Source: CAYXLI01 sp964464925
GTDB taxonomy: Bacteria; Acidobacteriota; Terriglobia; Bryobacterales; Bryobacteraceae
Assembly: GCA_964464925.1 (NCBI GenBank)
Contig: CAYXLI010000027.1
Coordinates: 1-64,000 of the forward strand
Length of the DNA stretch: 64,000 nucleotides
Reading direction: 5' to 3'
Made by a program: the position numbers and the translations under genes. The notes below the pieces were generated by a model. It made no database searches. It was not told where the DNA came from and saw nothing but the letters and a program-made list of their open reading frames with translations. Shown here in pieces: positions 43,490-51,601 of this stretch; position 1 is the stretch's first letter, and each line of letters starts with the position of its first letter.

Positions 43490-43878
43490 CAGAAGGACCG
43501 GCGCACTCCGCGGCGGCGCTCGGCGGCACGGACGCCGCGTTCGTCCATGCCAAAGTAGTGCGCGATCTCGTGCCACACCGTGTCCGCAACCAGGCGTTCC
43601 AGGTGTTCCGCACTGCGTGCGAGACGCTCGTGCGGCCCTTGGAAAATGGTGATCTGATCCGGCATGGCGATACCGTCGAAAGAGCTGCGAACGGTGAGCG
43701 GACGGCCTTCGTAGAGCCCGAGCAGCGTATCACCGCGAGGTACCCGCGCGCGGTGGAGCTGGCGCGGCGACGGCTCCGGTTCTACGACAACGGCGATATT
43801 TTCCATGCGTTTCCGGAAAGGAGCCGGAATGCGCTCGAGTGCGCGTTCCACGACTCGATCGAATTCATACGCCGTCAC
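43489..43878 (-). CDS. minimal zincin-like metallopeptidase (PF06262 type)
   Basis: A 129-residue protein ending with the HEIAHYFGMDE motif (HExxHxxGxxE), matching the Zincin_1 minimal metalloprotease family of about 120 residues. It starts most likely with GTG at 43878 (VTAYEFDRVV), because the ORF's longer 5' part lies over the neighbouring divergent gene's start region. The family is cytosolic; substrates are unknown. The gene is coupled to the haem/copper protein through TGATG, yet one product is cytosolic and the other exported. Confidence 0.78.
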   Translation of the reverse strand: MTAYEFDRVVERALERIPAPFRKRMENIAVVVEPEPSPRQLHRARVPRGDTLLGLYEGRPLTVRSSFDGIAMPDQITIFQGPHERLARSAEHLERLVADTVWHEIAHYFGMDERGVRAAERRRGVRRSF

Positions 43879-43951
43879 AACCGCATTGTAACTAACTGTT
43901 AGGCAACATACGATCCTTACCGTAGGAGTCTCACTGGGCAAAGGAGACCCC

Positions 43952-44686
43952 ATGAAGAGTTTCTTCGTTTCAGTATTGATCGGCGGCGCACTGTTCGCCC
44001 AGAGCACGACGACCCAGACCAATCCGGATACGCAGAACACCGGTCAGACGTCCAGCGCTCCTACAGGTATGACGTCAGCCACCCAAACAGCCACCGGGCA
44101 GCCGCAGACCTGGACAGGGATGCTGATTGACGCGAACTGCCAGGCGGTGAGCTCCATGAAACCAACCGTTCGTAGCACCACGATGAAGAGCAGCAGCTCC
44201 AGCGCCACTACGCACGACGATACCACCAGTGGAACCACACATAAGGAGATAGCATCCTCCAGCCAGCGCACGGAACACACAACCAGCGACGGCACGCAAA
44301 CAACCGCCAGCACTTCACGTGACGAGAAGACTCGCACTACTGAATCCGCGAACGGTACGGAACCTGAGAGTGGAACCCGGTCGCGAACCAAGATTGAGAG
44401 CAGTACGCAAAGCAGCACTACCTCCACGTCAACCGGTTCTTCCTCAGATCCCTATCCTGCGTGCCACGTGAACAGTTCCACCTCGTCCTTTGCAGTAGCC
44501 AGCAATGGTCAGGTTCTCTTCCTTGACGAGGCAAGCAACGCCCGAATCCGCCAGCAACTCCAAACCGATTCGGCATTCACAGGCGCCCTGAGCAGCCCGA
44601 CGTCCGCACCGATGAGTGTGGTGGTTATGGGCAATGCGAACGGACCTGAAATCACGGTCACCACATTGACTAAGAGCGACAAGTAG
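43952..44686 (+). CDS. secreted Ser/Thr-rich low-complexity protein
   Basis: A 244-residue protein with a signal peptide (MKSFFVSVLIGGALFA). The central 130 residues are dominated by Ser, Thr, Glu and Gly and are likely disordered. The flanking parts contain WTGMLIDANCQA and DPYPACHVNSS with two cysteines, followed by a folded-looking C-terminus (QVLFLDEASNARI, VVVMGNANGPEITVTTL). This arrangement of a conserved Cys-containing shell around a low-complexity insert is seen in other acidobacterial secreted proteins, in my recollection. AAAGGAG lies upstream of the ATG. The function is unknown. Confidence 0.75.
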   Translation: MKSFFVSVLIGGALFAQSTTTQTNPDTQNTGQTSSAPTGMTSATQTATGQPQTWTGMLIDANCQAVSSMKPTVRSTTMKSSSSSATTHDDTTSGTTHKEIASSSQRTEHTTSDGTQTTASTSRDEKTRTTESANGTEPESGTRSRTKIESSTQSSTTSTSTGSSSDPYPACHVNSSTSSFAVASNGQVLFLDEASNARIRQQLQTDSAFTGALSSPTSAPMSVVVMGNANGPEITVTTLTKSDK

Positions 44687-45073
44687 CTCAGCGGCGACCC
44701 GGGGAAGGGGGGCGCTGCGCTTGGGCCAAGGCATGATGAGCAGAAGCCGGGCCAACCGCAGTGACTACAATCGCGAGCACGATCATCGTCCGCAACCCCT
44801 TCCCTGTCATTTCCGAACGATCTCCCTAAAGTATTCAAGTTACGGTCACCACTTCGAGCGGCGAGAGGTTCAGTGGAGACCGGGGGAAGGGGTATCGCTG
44901 CGCTTGGGCCTACGCATGATGAGCACAAGCGGGACGAGCGCGGCGACTACGATCGCGAGCGTGGTCATCATGTCGATATAGGCCAGCGTCAGCGCTTGGG
45001 CCTGGATCATGCCTGCGACTCTTGCGTATGCCTGACGAGTGGCGTCCGCAACCCCCTTCCCTGCTAATTCCGA
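44645..45073. repeat. decayed tandem duplication of converging gene ends
   Basis: The segment 44645-44816 repeats 44832-45073 with divergence. ACGGTCACCAC occurs at both left ends. TCA followed by GCGGCGACC/GTGGAGACC occurs at 44688/44870. GCTGCGCTTGGGCC and GCATGATGAGCA occur in both, followed by GACTAC and CGCGAGC. The copy then skips 72 bp (44971-45042) and resumes with CGTCCGCAACCCC and ATTCCGA. So the unit holds the end of the Ser/Thr-rich gene and the end of the MFS gene. Confidence 0.85.
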
Positions 45074-46465
45074 TGCAATGCCAGCCACGAGATTGTCGAA
45101 AGCGGGATTGCCCGGCACTGCGTGGCTGGTCATGTACATCTGATGGCGCTGCGCCTGACGGGTGACGTAGCTGCTGATCAAGGCAATCCCAATACTCCCG
45201 CCGATATTCCTTACGAAACTGTTCAAAGCTGACACCTGATTGTTCTTCTCGCGGGGGATGCCTACATACGCGAGGGTGTTGGACGGGAGGAAGATAAACG
45301 CCAGACCTATGGACTGGTAGGTGCGCAGCATCGCAGCAGTTTGAAAGTCCATCCCGAGGCTCAAGTGCTTTGCCATATAAAGCAGAGACGCCGCGGTGGC
45401 GAGGAAACCACCCATCATCATCACCCGGGGATCCATTCGACTGACGAGCATTCCGGCAATCGGCATCATGAACAGCATCGCGATGCCGCCGCCGGCAAGT
45501 GCCTCCCCCGCCTTCACTGCCGGGTAGCCGAGCAGCAGTTGCAGAAACTGCGGAATCACGACCGTTGTGCCGAAAAGCACGATACCAAGCACAAAGGTGA
45601 AGAACATCGCCGTGGCAAAGTTTCTGCGCTGAAACAGGCGGATATCGACGATGGGATCGTCGTGCGTCCACTCCCACACAATCCAGAACAGGAACGTGAA
45701 TGCCGAAACGGCAATCAGCGTGGAAATCCAAGTGGAGGAGAACCAGTCTTCCTCCTGGCCCTTGTCCAAGGCGAGTTGCAGGCAGCCGATCGCAATCACG
45801 ATCAGACCAAGGCCGATCCCATCAATGCGGGAGCCCTTGCCCTTCTCGCGCTCCTTCTGCAGGTAGGGCGGATCCTCCACAAGGCGGTTGGTGAGGAACA
45901 GGGAGATCATGGCAATGGGAACGTTGATATAGAAAATCCAGCGCCAACTGAAGTTGTCGGTGATCCAGCCTCCAAGAGTTGGCCCGACGGCTGGCGCCAC
46001 CACGACAGCCATACCGTAGACGGCGAACGCCATGCCGCGCATGGAAGGGGGGAATGTGTCGGCCAGAATAGCCTGCTCGCTCGGCTGCAGGCCGCCACCG
46101 CCAACGCCCTGAATAATCCGGAACATTACGAGGCTGCCGAGATTCGGTGCAAGTCCGCAGAGAAAGCTGCTGGCTCCGAAAATGGCGACGCAAGTCATGT
46201 AAAAGCGCTTGCGGCCGAACACGCGGGCGAGCCAGGCGCTGATCGGAAGAATGATGGCGTTTGAAACGAGGTAGCTGGTCAGCACCCACGTCGATTCGGA
46301 CGAACTGGCAGAAAGGCTGCCTGCAATATGAGGCAAGGCAACGTTCGCAATGGAGGTATCAAGAACCTCCATGAACGTTGCCAGAGTGACTGTAAGGGCG
46401 ATGGCCCAGCGGTTATGCCGAGGCGTCCAATTCGCCTCGTGCTGCGTTTCCGCTACTTGAGCCAC
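44870..46465 (-). CDS. DHA2-family drug:H+ antiporter, EmrB-like
   Basis: A 531-residue MFS transporter with 14 spans. It has the DHA2 signature TFMEVLDTSIANVALPHI in span 1, the loop motif ARVFGRKRFYM, and motif C AVGPTLGGWI in span 5. It is the inner-membrane pump of an EmrAB-TolC-type system. The HlyD-like adaptor and a TolC protein are just upstream in the same operon. Its start overlaps the adaptor's end by 13 bp. Confidence 0.93.
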   Translation of the reverse strand: MAQVAETQHEANWTPRHNRWAIALTVTLATFMEVLDTSIANVALPHIAGSLSASSSESTWVLTSYLVSNAIILPISAWLARVFGRKRFYMTCVAIFGASSFLCGLAPNLGSLVMFRIIQGVGGGGLQPSEQAILADTFPPSMRGMAFAVYGMAVVVAPAVGPTLGGWITDNFSWRWIFYINVPIAMISLFLTNRLVEDPPYLQKEREKGKGSRIDGIGLGLIVIAIGCLQLALDKGQEEDWFSSTWISTLIAVSAFTFLFWIVWEWTHDDPIVDIRLFQRRNFATAMFFTFVLGIVLFGTTVVIPQFLQLLLGYPAVKAGEALAGGGIAMLFMMPIAGMLVSRMDPRVMMMGGFLATAASLLYMAKHLSLGMDFQTAAMLRTYQSIGLAFIFLPSNTLAYVGIPREKNNQVSALNSFVRNIGGSIGIALISSYVTRQAQRHQMYMTSHAVPGNPAFDNLVAGIASELAGKGVADATRQAYARVAGMIQAQALTLAYIDMMTTLAIVVAALVPLVLIMRRPKRSDTPSPGLH

Positions 46466-47712
46466 ACCTTCGGCTCCACGGACATGCCCGGGCGCAGACG
46501 CTCAAGGCCCTGCTGCCCTTTCTTGAAGCGGATGCGCACAGGCAGCCGCTGCACTACCTTCACATAATTGCCAGTCGCGTTTTCGGGAGGAAGCAGGCTA
46601 CTGATTGCGCCGCTGGCAGCCGGCAGGCTTTCCACATATCCGTCGAACTTTTGATCGAATGCATCGACTAGGATAGTGGCGCCCTGGCCCGGATGCATAT
46701 GCTTCAACTGAGTCTCCTTGAAGTTGGCAGTGACCCATACATCGTCCAGTTGAGCAATAGTCATCAACTGCTGCCCAGGTTGTACGCGCGTGCCGACCTC
46801 CACGCTGCGGCGGCTGACGATTCCGGAGACCGGGGCGAAGATCTTTGTGTAGCTGAGATCCAATTGAGCGCGATCGACTGCAGCCTGAGCGCCAAGCGCG
46901 GATGCGCGCCTTGACTGCAGGTTCGCACGGCTGATTGCGATATTCTGAGGAGCGGTCTGGCTGGCCTGCGCGAGCCGGGTCTGCGCCTGATTGGTCTGCG
47001 CGCGACGCTGCTCGACAATTTTGGAGCCGGCATCTGCATTCGCGCGCGCGGCATCGACGGCCGCTGCGCTCGCTTTTGCGCTCGCGACTACCTGATCGTA
47101 TTGCTGGCGCGGAACTTCATCCTTGGCAACCAGCGCAGCGTAGCGCGCGACGTCAGCTTGAGCTTTTACGTTGTTCGCTTCGGCTTCCCGAAGGCGCGCC
47201 AGGGCGGCCTGATAATCCCGCTCGGCCGAAGCGACAGCGGCTTCGGCACCGGCTACATCGGCCTGAGCGGAAGAGATGTTCGTAGCGCTGGTCGTCTGCG
47301 TCAGCGGGATATTCGGATTCTCGGCTTGAATTTGCGCCTGCGATTGAGTGAGTCCCGCGCGAGCCTGCTCCAGGGCGACCTGATAGTCACGCGGATCCAG
47401 TTCAACCAGCAACTGCCCTTGTTTCACAAACTGATTCTCTTCGGCATGGACTGTCGTGACTGTACCGGTAATTCGCGGCGAGATGGCGTTCAGGTGACCG
47501 TCCACGATGGCGTCATCAGTCGATTCGTAGGTGCTCGAATACCGCCACCAAAGGACGCCCGCGATCAGTGCGAGGACACCGAGAAAGCCTATGATGAACA
47601 GGCCTTTGCGGGATTTGCGCCGCCCCGGGGGCAAGGGAGGGTGCGCCTCGCGGTGTGGTTCAGCCCGTTTCGGCTGCTCCTGTTCCTTTTCTTTTTGCTG
47701 TTGGTCCACCAT
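46453..47712 (-). CDS. HlyD/EmrA-family membrane fusion protein
   Basis: A 419-residue adaptor. A cytoplasmic N-terminus rich in Lys, Glu and Pro (1-40) precedes one membrane span (GLFIIGFLGVLALIAGVLW). Then comes the lipoyl half-motif (GTVTTVHAEENQFVKQGQLL), a long alpha-helical hairpin with Ala/Gln-rich heptads (residues about 115-270), and the second lipoyl and beta-barrel part (IFAPVSGIVSRRSVEVG). It links the MFS pump to TolC. The ATG at 47712 is 1 bp after the TolC stop; the in-frame extension to 47799 is rejected. Confidence 0.92.
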   Translation of the reverse strand: MVDQQQKEKEQEQPKRAEPHREAHPPLPPGRRKSRKGLFIIGFLGVLALIAGVLWWRYSSTYESTDDAIVDGHLNAISPRITGTVTTVHAEENQFVKQGQLLVELDPRDYQVALEQARAGLTQSQAQIQAENPNIPLTQTTSATNISSAQADVAGAEAAVASAERDYQAALARLREAEANNVKAQADVARYAALVAKDEVPRQQYDQVVASAKASAAAVDAARANADAGSKIVEQRRAQTNQAQTRLAQASQTAPQNIAISRANLQSRRASALGAQAAVDRAQLDLSYTKIFAPVSGIVSRRSVEVGTRVQPGQQLMTIAQLDDVWVTANFKETQLKHMHPGQGATILVDAFDQKFDGYVESLPAASGAISSLLPPENATGNYVKVVQRLPVRIRFKKGQQGLERLRPGMSVEPKVWLK

Positions 47713-47713
47713 G

Positions 47714-49261
47714 TCAACGTCTCCCGAGAAATTGCGCGATGTTCTGATCCGCACGGCCAAGTGCGCGCGCGAGGCTCGCCTTGGCGAGATTATGCGCATA
47801 GAGGCTGGCGATGTAATCCTGATCCGCCCCAGCGACGGACTCCTGTGCCTGGATCACCTCAATCGTGTCTGCTACACCCGCAGCAAACCGGTCCCTCGCC
47901 TGTTGCAATGCGTCGCGGGCGAGAGCACGATTACTTTCAGAAAGGCTGACCTGGCTGGCCGCCGCGGTGAGATCCAGGAACGCGTTGCGGACATCGGCGT
48001 CGACATGGGCGCGGAGATCCTCGTATTCGGCTTTGCGCTGCTGCAAGGCAGCATCTGCGATTTCAATATCTGCGTGAACGCGATTTCCCTGAAAGATGGG
48101 GATGCGCACTGCTCCCGTCACGCCGAAAGTGCCGTGCGAGTTGGACGGCTTGGGGCCAATCACGCCGTAATCCGCATTGAAGTCAACCGATGGATAACGC
48201 TCAGCGGCCGCTGCCTTGCGGCTCAGTTCGGCGGCCCGCACCTGCGCCTCTGCTGCTTTGATGTCGGACCGGTCCTGAAGGGCTCGTTGAATTGCCTGAT
48301 CCAGCGAAAGTTCCGCGAACGGAACAAAGGGCAACGGGTCGGTAAGGGTAACGTCCTGGCCCGGAGGCAGGCCGATAAGGCGCCCGAGATTGATCTTCTG
48401 CTTCGCGTAATCGGTCTGGTACGACGTGAGGCGCTGCTGCTGCAACTGCAGTTCCACCTGGCTGCGAGTTACGTCGATGCGGGCAGAGAGTCCGGCAGCG
48501 TGACGATCGGAGGCCTGCTGCAACGCTGCTTGCGCGGTGGCTACCTGGGCGCGGGTAGACTCGATTCGCGCCCCAGCACTGATCACCTGCAGGTAAGCGC
48601 CCGTGACGGCAAGAGCGACGAGGTCGCGCGCGTCTTGTGCTGAAAGCTCGGTCGCGCGCTGGACCTCGCCCGCCGCACGCCAGTTCCGGATCGCAGTGAG
48701 GTCCATTACCGACTGGCTGAGGGCTGCGCGGAGGTCGAAATAATTATAGGGGCCGACGATTGTGGGGAAGTTGAATCCAGGAATGGGAGACGAAAATTTG
48801 AACCCGAGCGCCGCGAGATTCGTCTGCTGCACCACATCTCTAAGGCTGCCGTTGACGTTGGGTAACAGGGCGCTGAGAGCGACGTAGCGTTCACCGCGCG
48901 CTTGCCGAATGGCCTGCTGAAAGCCCACGGTGCCGAGGTTGAAATCCAGCCCTCGCTTAACGGCTTCACTCAACGATAACGGAACGGGCGCCGCCGAAAA
49001 CGTTCCGTGCGGAACGCTGCCCTGATAAGCGCCCTGCACCTGAACGGTGCCGTTGAGGGTGACACTGGATGGTCCGCCAGGCAATGGCGTCTGCACGGTG
49101 CCCACGCCTCCGGGTTGGCCTGACCGGCCGGAAAGAGGAATTTGTGCGGCGCGGCTGGAGCCGATATTCGGCGTCTGCGCAACAAGAGAGCTGACGCACA
49201 GTAAAACAATAAGTCCCGATTTTGTAACGTACCGCGAGCGCACGAACAAAGGAATCTTCAT
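47714..49261 (-). CDS. TolC-family outer-membrane efflux protein
   Basis: A 515-residue protein with a signal peptide. An unusual Gly/Pro/Ser-rich segment of about 60 residues follows (30-95). From LSLSEAVKRGLDFN on it shows the two repeated TolC domains with long helices (RSQVELQLQQQRL, AVRIPIFQGNRVHADI, RNAFLDLTAAASQV). It forms the trimeric outer-membrane duct for the EmrAB-type pump encoded downstream. It is first in the operon TolC-EmrA-EmrB. Confidence 0.92.
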   Translation of the reverse strand: MKIPLFVRSRYVTKSGLIVLLCVSSLVAQTPNIGSSRAAQIPLSGRSGQPGGVGTVQTPLPGGPSSVTLNGTVQVQGAYQGSVPHGTFSAAPVPLSLSEAVKRGLDFNLGTVGFQQAIRQARGERYVALSALLPNVNGSLRDVVQQTNLAALGFKFSSPIPGFNFPTIVGPYNYFDLRAALSQSVMDLTAIRNWRAAGEVQRATELSAQDARDLVALAVTGAYLQVISAGARIESTRAQVATAQAALQQASDRHAAGLSARIDVTRSQVELQLQQQRLTSYQTDYAKQKINLGRLIGLPPGQDVTLTDPLPFVPFAELSLDQAIQRALQDRSDIKAAEAQVRAAELSRKAAAAERYPSVDFNADYGVIGPKPSNSHGTFGVTGAVRIPIFQGNRVHADIEIADAALQQRKAEYEDLRAHVDADVRNAFLDLTAAASQVSLSESNRALARDALQQARDRFAAGVADTIEVIQAQESVAGADQDYIASLYAHNLAKASLARALGRADQNIAQFLGRR

Positions 49262-49432
49262 ACAAAGGGGGAGATTGGCAAGCGATCCGGGCCTGCAAAC
49301 TGTACTCGGGAATGTAGATGCGATCGCACGCGCGGAGTGTTCGCTTTTCTTCAGCGGCCAAACCGCCGAATACAGTTACACCGGAGCGTAATAAACGATT
49401 ATAACTTGCGTCTGAATTTCACCTTCGCCCGG

Positions 49433-50158
49433 TTACGGATTCGTGAACTGCCGCACCTTGATGTTCTTGAACCAAACAGGCGATGCATGATTCTGCAGGG
49501 CAATCGGTGAATCGAGCAACACATCGCCCTGCGCATCCTTCCGCAACGTCCGGAGCAGATCTGTCACCCTGGGGTCTGTTAGTGAGAAAGCGAGTACGCG
49601 GTTCCCATTGAGCCAGTGCTCCACTTGCGTCCCCCTTACGACCAACCGCGTGTGGTTGAACGCTCCCAGGAGAGGCTGGAGGTAGATGGAAGGTGCCAGC
49701 ACAGAGTAGAGAGCGCCCGTGCCTCGCGCCGGGTTCCGGCCGGCCTCTTCATTGGCAGGGCCGGCGAGTTGGTATTCGAAGCCTCTGGCGCGTGCGTTCC
49801 GTCCGTTTCCGTTTCCCGGCTTCCACTCGTCTACACGCTGTACAAGATACTTGATGCCCGAGTTGCCCTTTGCTTCGATCTTCCAATCCAATTCCAATTC
49901 GAAAGAACGGTACGTGGCGCTGGTGCGGATGTCCTGAAAGCCGTCCGGGTTGGGGAAGGCGTGGAGACAACCATCTTCGATGCGCCAGGAGGTGAAGGGG
50001 AACGGCTTGCCGGTTATATCAAGCCATCCATTTGTAGTCTTACCGTCAAAGAGCAGAATCCAGCCGGCCGCGCGCTCCTCGGGTGTGAGTTGGTTATCGG
50101 CTGCCAACAGCGGACATATACAACCGAAGAAAACGGCGATCAGCGGTGCGGCTCTCAT
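49433..50158 (-). CDS. DUF1080 (3-keto-disaccharide hydrolase-like) secreted protein
   Basis: A 241-residue exported protein (signal peptide about 1-19). The concanavalin-like fold of DUF1080 shows as GWILLFDGKTTNGW at the N-terminus and LDWKIEAKGNSGIKYLVQ in the centre, ending in SPVWFKNIKVR. Members hydrolyse 3-keto-glycosides or bind glycans. It is the last gene of the five-gene glycan operon and overlaps the sulfatase by 4 bp (ATGA). Confidence 0.88.
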   Translation of the reverse strand: MRAAPLIAVFFGCICPLLAADNQLTPEERAAGWILLFDGKTTNGWLDITGKPFPFTSWRIEDGCLHAFPNPDGFQDIRTSATYRSFELELDWKIEAKGNSGIKYLVQRVDEWKPGNGNGRNARARGFEYQLAGPANEEAGRNPARGTGALYSVLAPSIYLQPLLGAFNHTRLVVRGTQVEHWLNGNRVLAFSLTDPRVTDLLRTLRKDAQGDVLLDSPIALQNHASPVWFKNIKVRQFTNP

Positions 50159-51600
50159 GAGACCGGAGTGTCCTTGTACTCCTTTTGCAGGCGGTCGAGT
50201 TCGGCCTTCAGTTCCGTGACGACGTTCTGATAGGCCGGATCAGCATATACACTCCTCATTTCGTGCGGATCGTTTTTCAAATCGAACAGTTCCCATTCCG
50301 GCGGGCGATCCCCTTCGAGCGCACCACTGGAGCCGAGAGGCTTGCCGTAGTAATAGATGAGCTTGTAACGATCGGTGCGCACGCCGTAGTGAGCGGCGAC
50401 GCCATGATCCGCCAAGTGCATCCAATAGCGGTAGTACATACTCTTGCGCCAGTCCTTTGGTGTATGGCCGCGCAGGTTCTGACGGAAGCTGATGCCTTGC
50501 ATTCCGGCCGGCCGTTCGACGCCGGCATAATCGAGGAACAGCTCGGCGAAATCGAGGTTCAGGATCATGTCACGATTCACGGAGCCCGGCTTCACCTCGC
50601 GCGGGTAGCGCAATAAGAACGGCATCCGAAGCGATTCCTCATACATGAAGCGCTTGTCGAACCAGCCGTGGTCGCCAAGAAAAAAGCCCTGATCGGATGT
50701 ATAGACAACTACGGTGTCGCGTTCGAGGCCGGATTCCTTCAGGTAACCGAGCAGGCGGCCTACGTTATCGTCGACGCTAGCAACGCAGCGCAGGTAATCC
50801 TTGATATAGAGCGGATAAGCCCACCGGCGCAGATCGTTGCCCTTCAGGCCGGGCGGGATGTCGCGCTTCACGTCCGTCCTGGTCATGTTCTCGCCGACAC
50901 GCATGGTGGCGAGGCGAGCGGCCTGCGCACGATTCGCGTAATCGTCGTAAAGATTGAACGGCTCCGGGATTGTTTCGTTCTCATACATCGCCGCGTGCTT
51001 TGCGTCGGGCTGCCAGGGGCGATGCGGTGCCTTGTGATGGCACATGAGGAAAAAGGGTTTGTCCTTCGGCCGGCGCTGCAGCCAGGCGAGCGAATGATCC
51101 GTGATCAGATCCGTGGCGTAGCCCTGTTCCTTCCTGCGAGAGCCCATCTCAATGAATTCGGGATTGTGATACAGACCTTGGCCGGGCAGGATCTTCCAGT
51201 AATCGAACCCCGAGGGGTTTTTATGGAGATGCCACTTGCCTACCATTGCAGTGGAATAGCCCGCCTGCTGCAGACTTTTCGCGACATTCTGATGAGCAGG
51301 ATCCAGCGGGTCATTTAGTGTTTTAACGCCATTGATGTGGCTGTATTGACCGGTCAGGATGGTGGCGCGGCTGGGCGTGCAAATTGAATTTGTACAGAAG
51401 CAATTGTTGAGGCGGACGCCTTCCTTAGCGATTCGGTCGATGTTCGGCGTGCGATTTATGCGGCTTCCGTATGCGCTGATGGCGTGCGCGGCGTGATCGT
51501 CCGCCATGATGTAGAAAATATTCGGACGAGGCCGGGATCGCGGCCAAGCGGGTAGCGCACCGGCCGCGGCTGCAGTGAGGAGAAAGTTCCGTCGGAGCAT
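50155..51600 (-). CDS. secreted type I sulfatase (arylsulfatase superfamily)
   Basis: A 481-residue enzyme. The N-terminus MLRRNFLLTAAAAGALPAW looks like a Tat signal (RR, hydrophobic stretch). The formylglycine site is C74 in CTPSR, followed by ATILTGQY, and the metal site has DD at 34-35. Later motifs are GKWHLHK and YTSDQGFFLGDHGW. It removes sulfate esters from a glycan or aryl substrate. Maturation needs a formylglycine-generating enzyme, which is not in the window. The ATG at 51600 is preferred to 51645, and the stop of GH127 lies 1 bp upstream. Confidence 0.92.
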   Translation of the reverse strand: MLRRNFLLTAAAAGALPAWPRSRPRPNIFYIMADDHAAHAISAYGSRINRTPNIDRIAKEGVRLNNCFCTNSICTPSRATILTGQYSHINGVKTLNDPLDPAHQNVAKSLQQAGYSTAMVGKWHLHKNPSGFDYWKILPGQGLYHNPEFIEMGSRRKEQGYATDLITDHSLAWLQRRPKDKPFFLMCHHKAPHRPWQPDAKHAAMYENETIPEPFNLYDDYANRAQAARLATMRVGENMTRTDVKRDIPPGLKGNDLRRWAYPLYIKDYLRCVASVDDNVGRLLGYLKESGLERDTVVVYTSDQGFFLGDHGWFDKRFMYEESLRMPFLLRYPREVKPGSVNRDMILNLDFAELFLDYAGVERPAGMQGISFRQNLRGHTPKDWRKSMYYRYWMHLADHGVAAHYGVRTDRYKLIYYYGKPLGSSGALEGDRPPEWELFDLKNDPHEMRSVYADPAYQNVVTELKAELDRLQKEYKDTPVS

Positions 51601-51601
51601 T

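Noticed and set aside
44444..44755. Short minus-strand reading frames between the Ser/Thr-rich gene and the MFS gene.
   Set aside because: They are fragments of the decayed duplication of the MFS 3' end and of the antisense of the Ser/Thr-rich gene.
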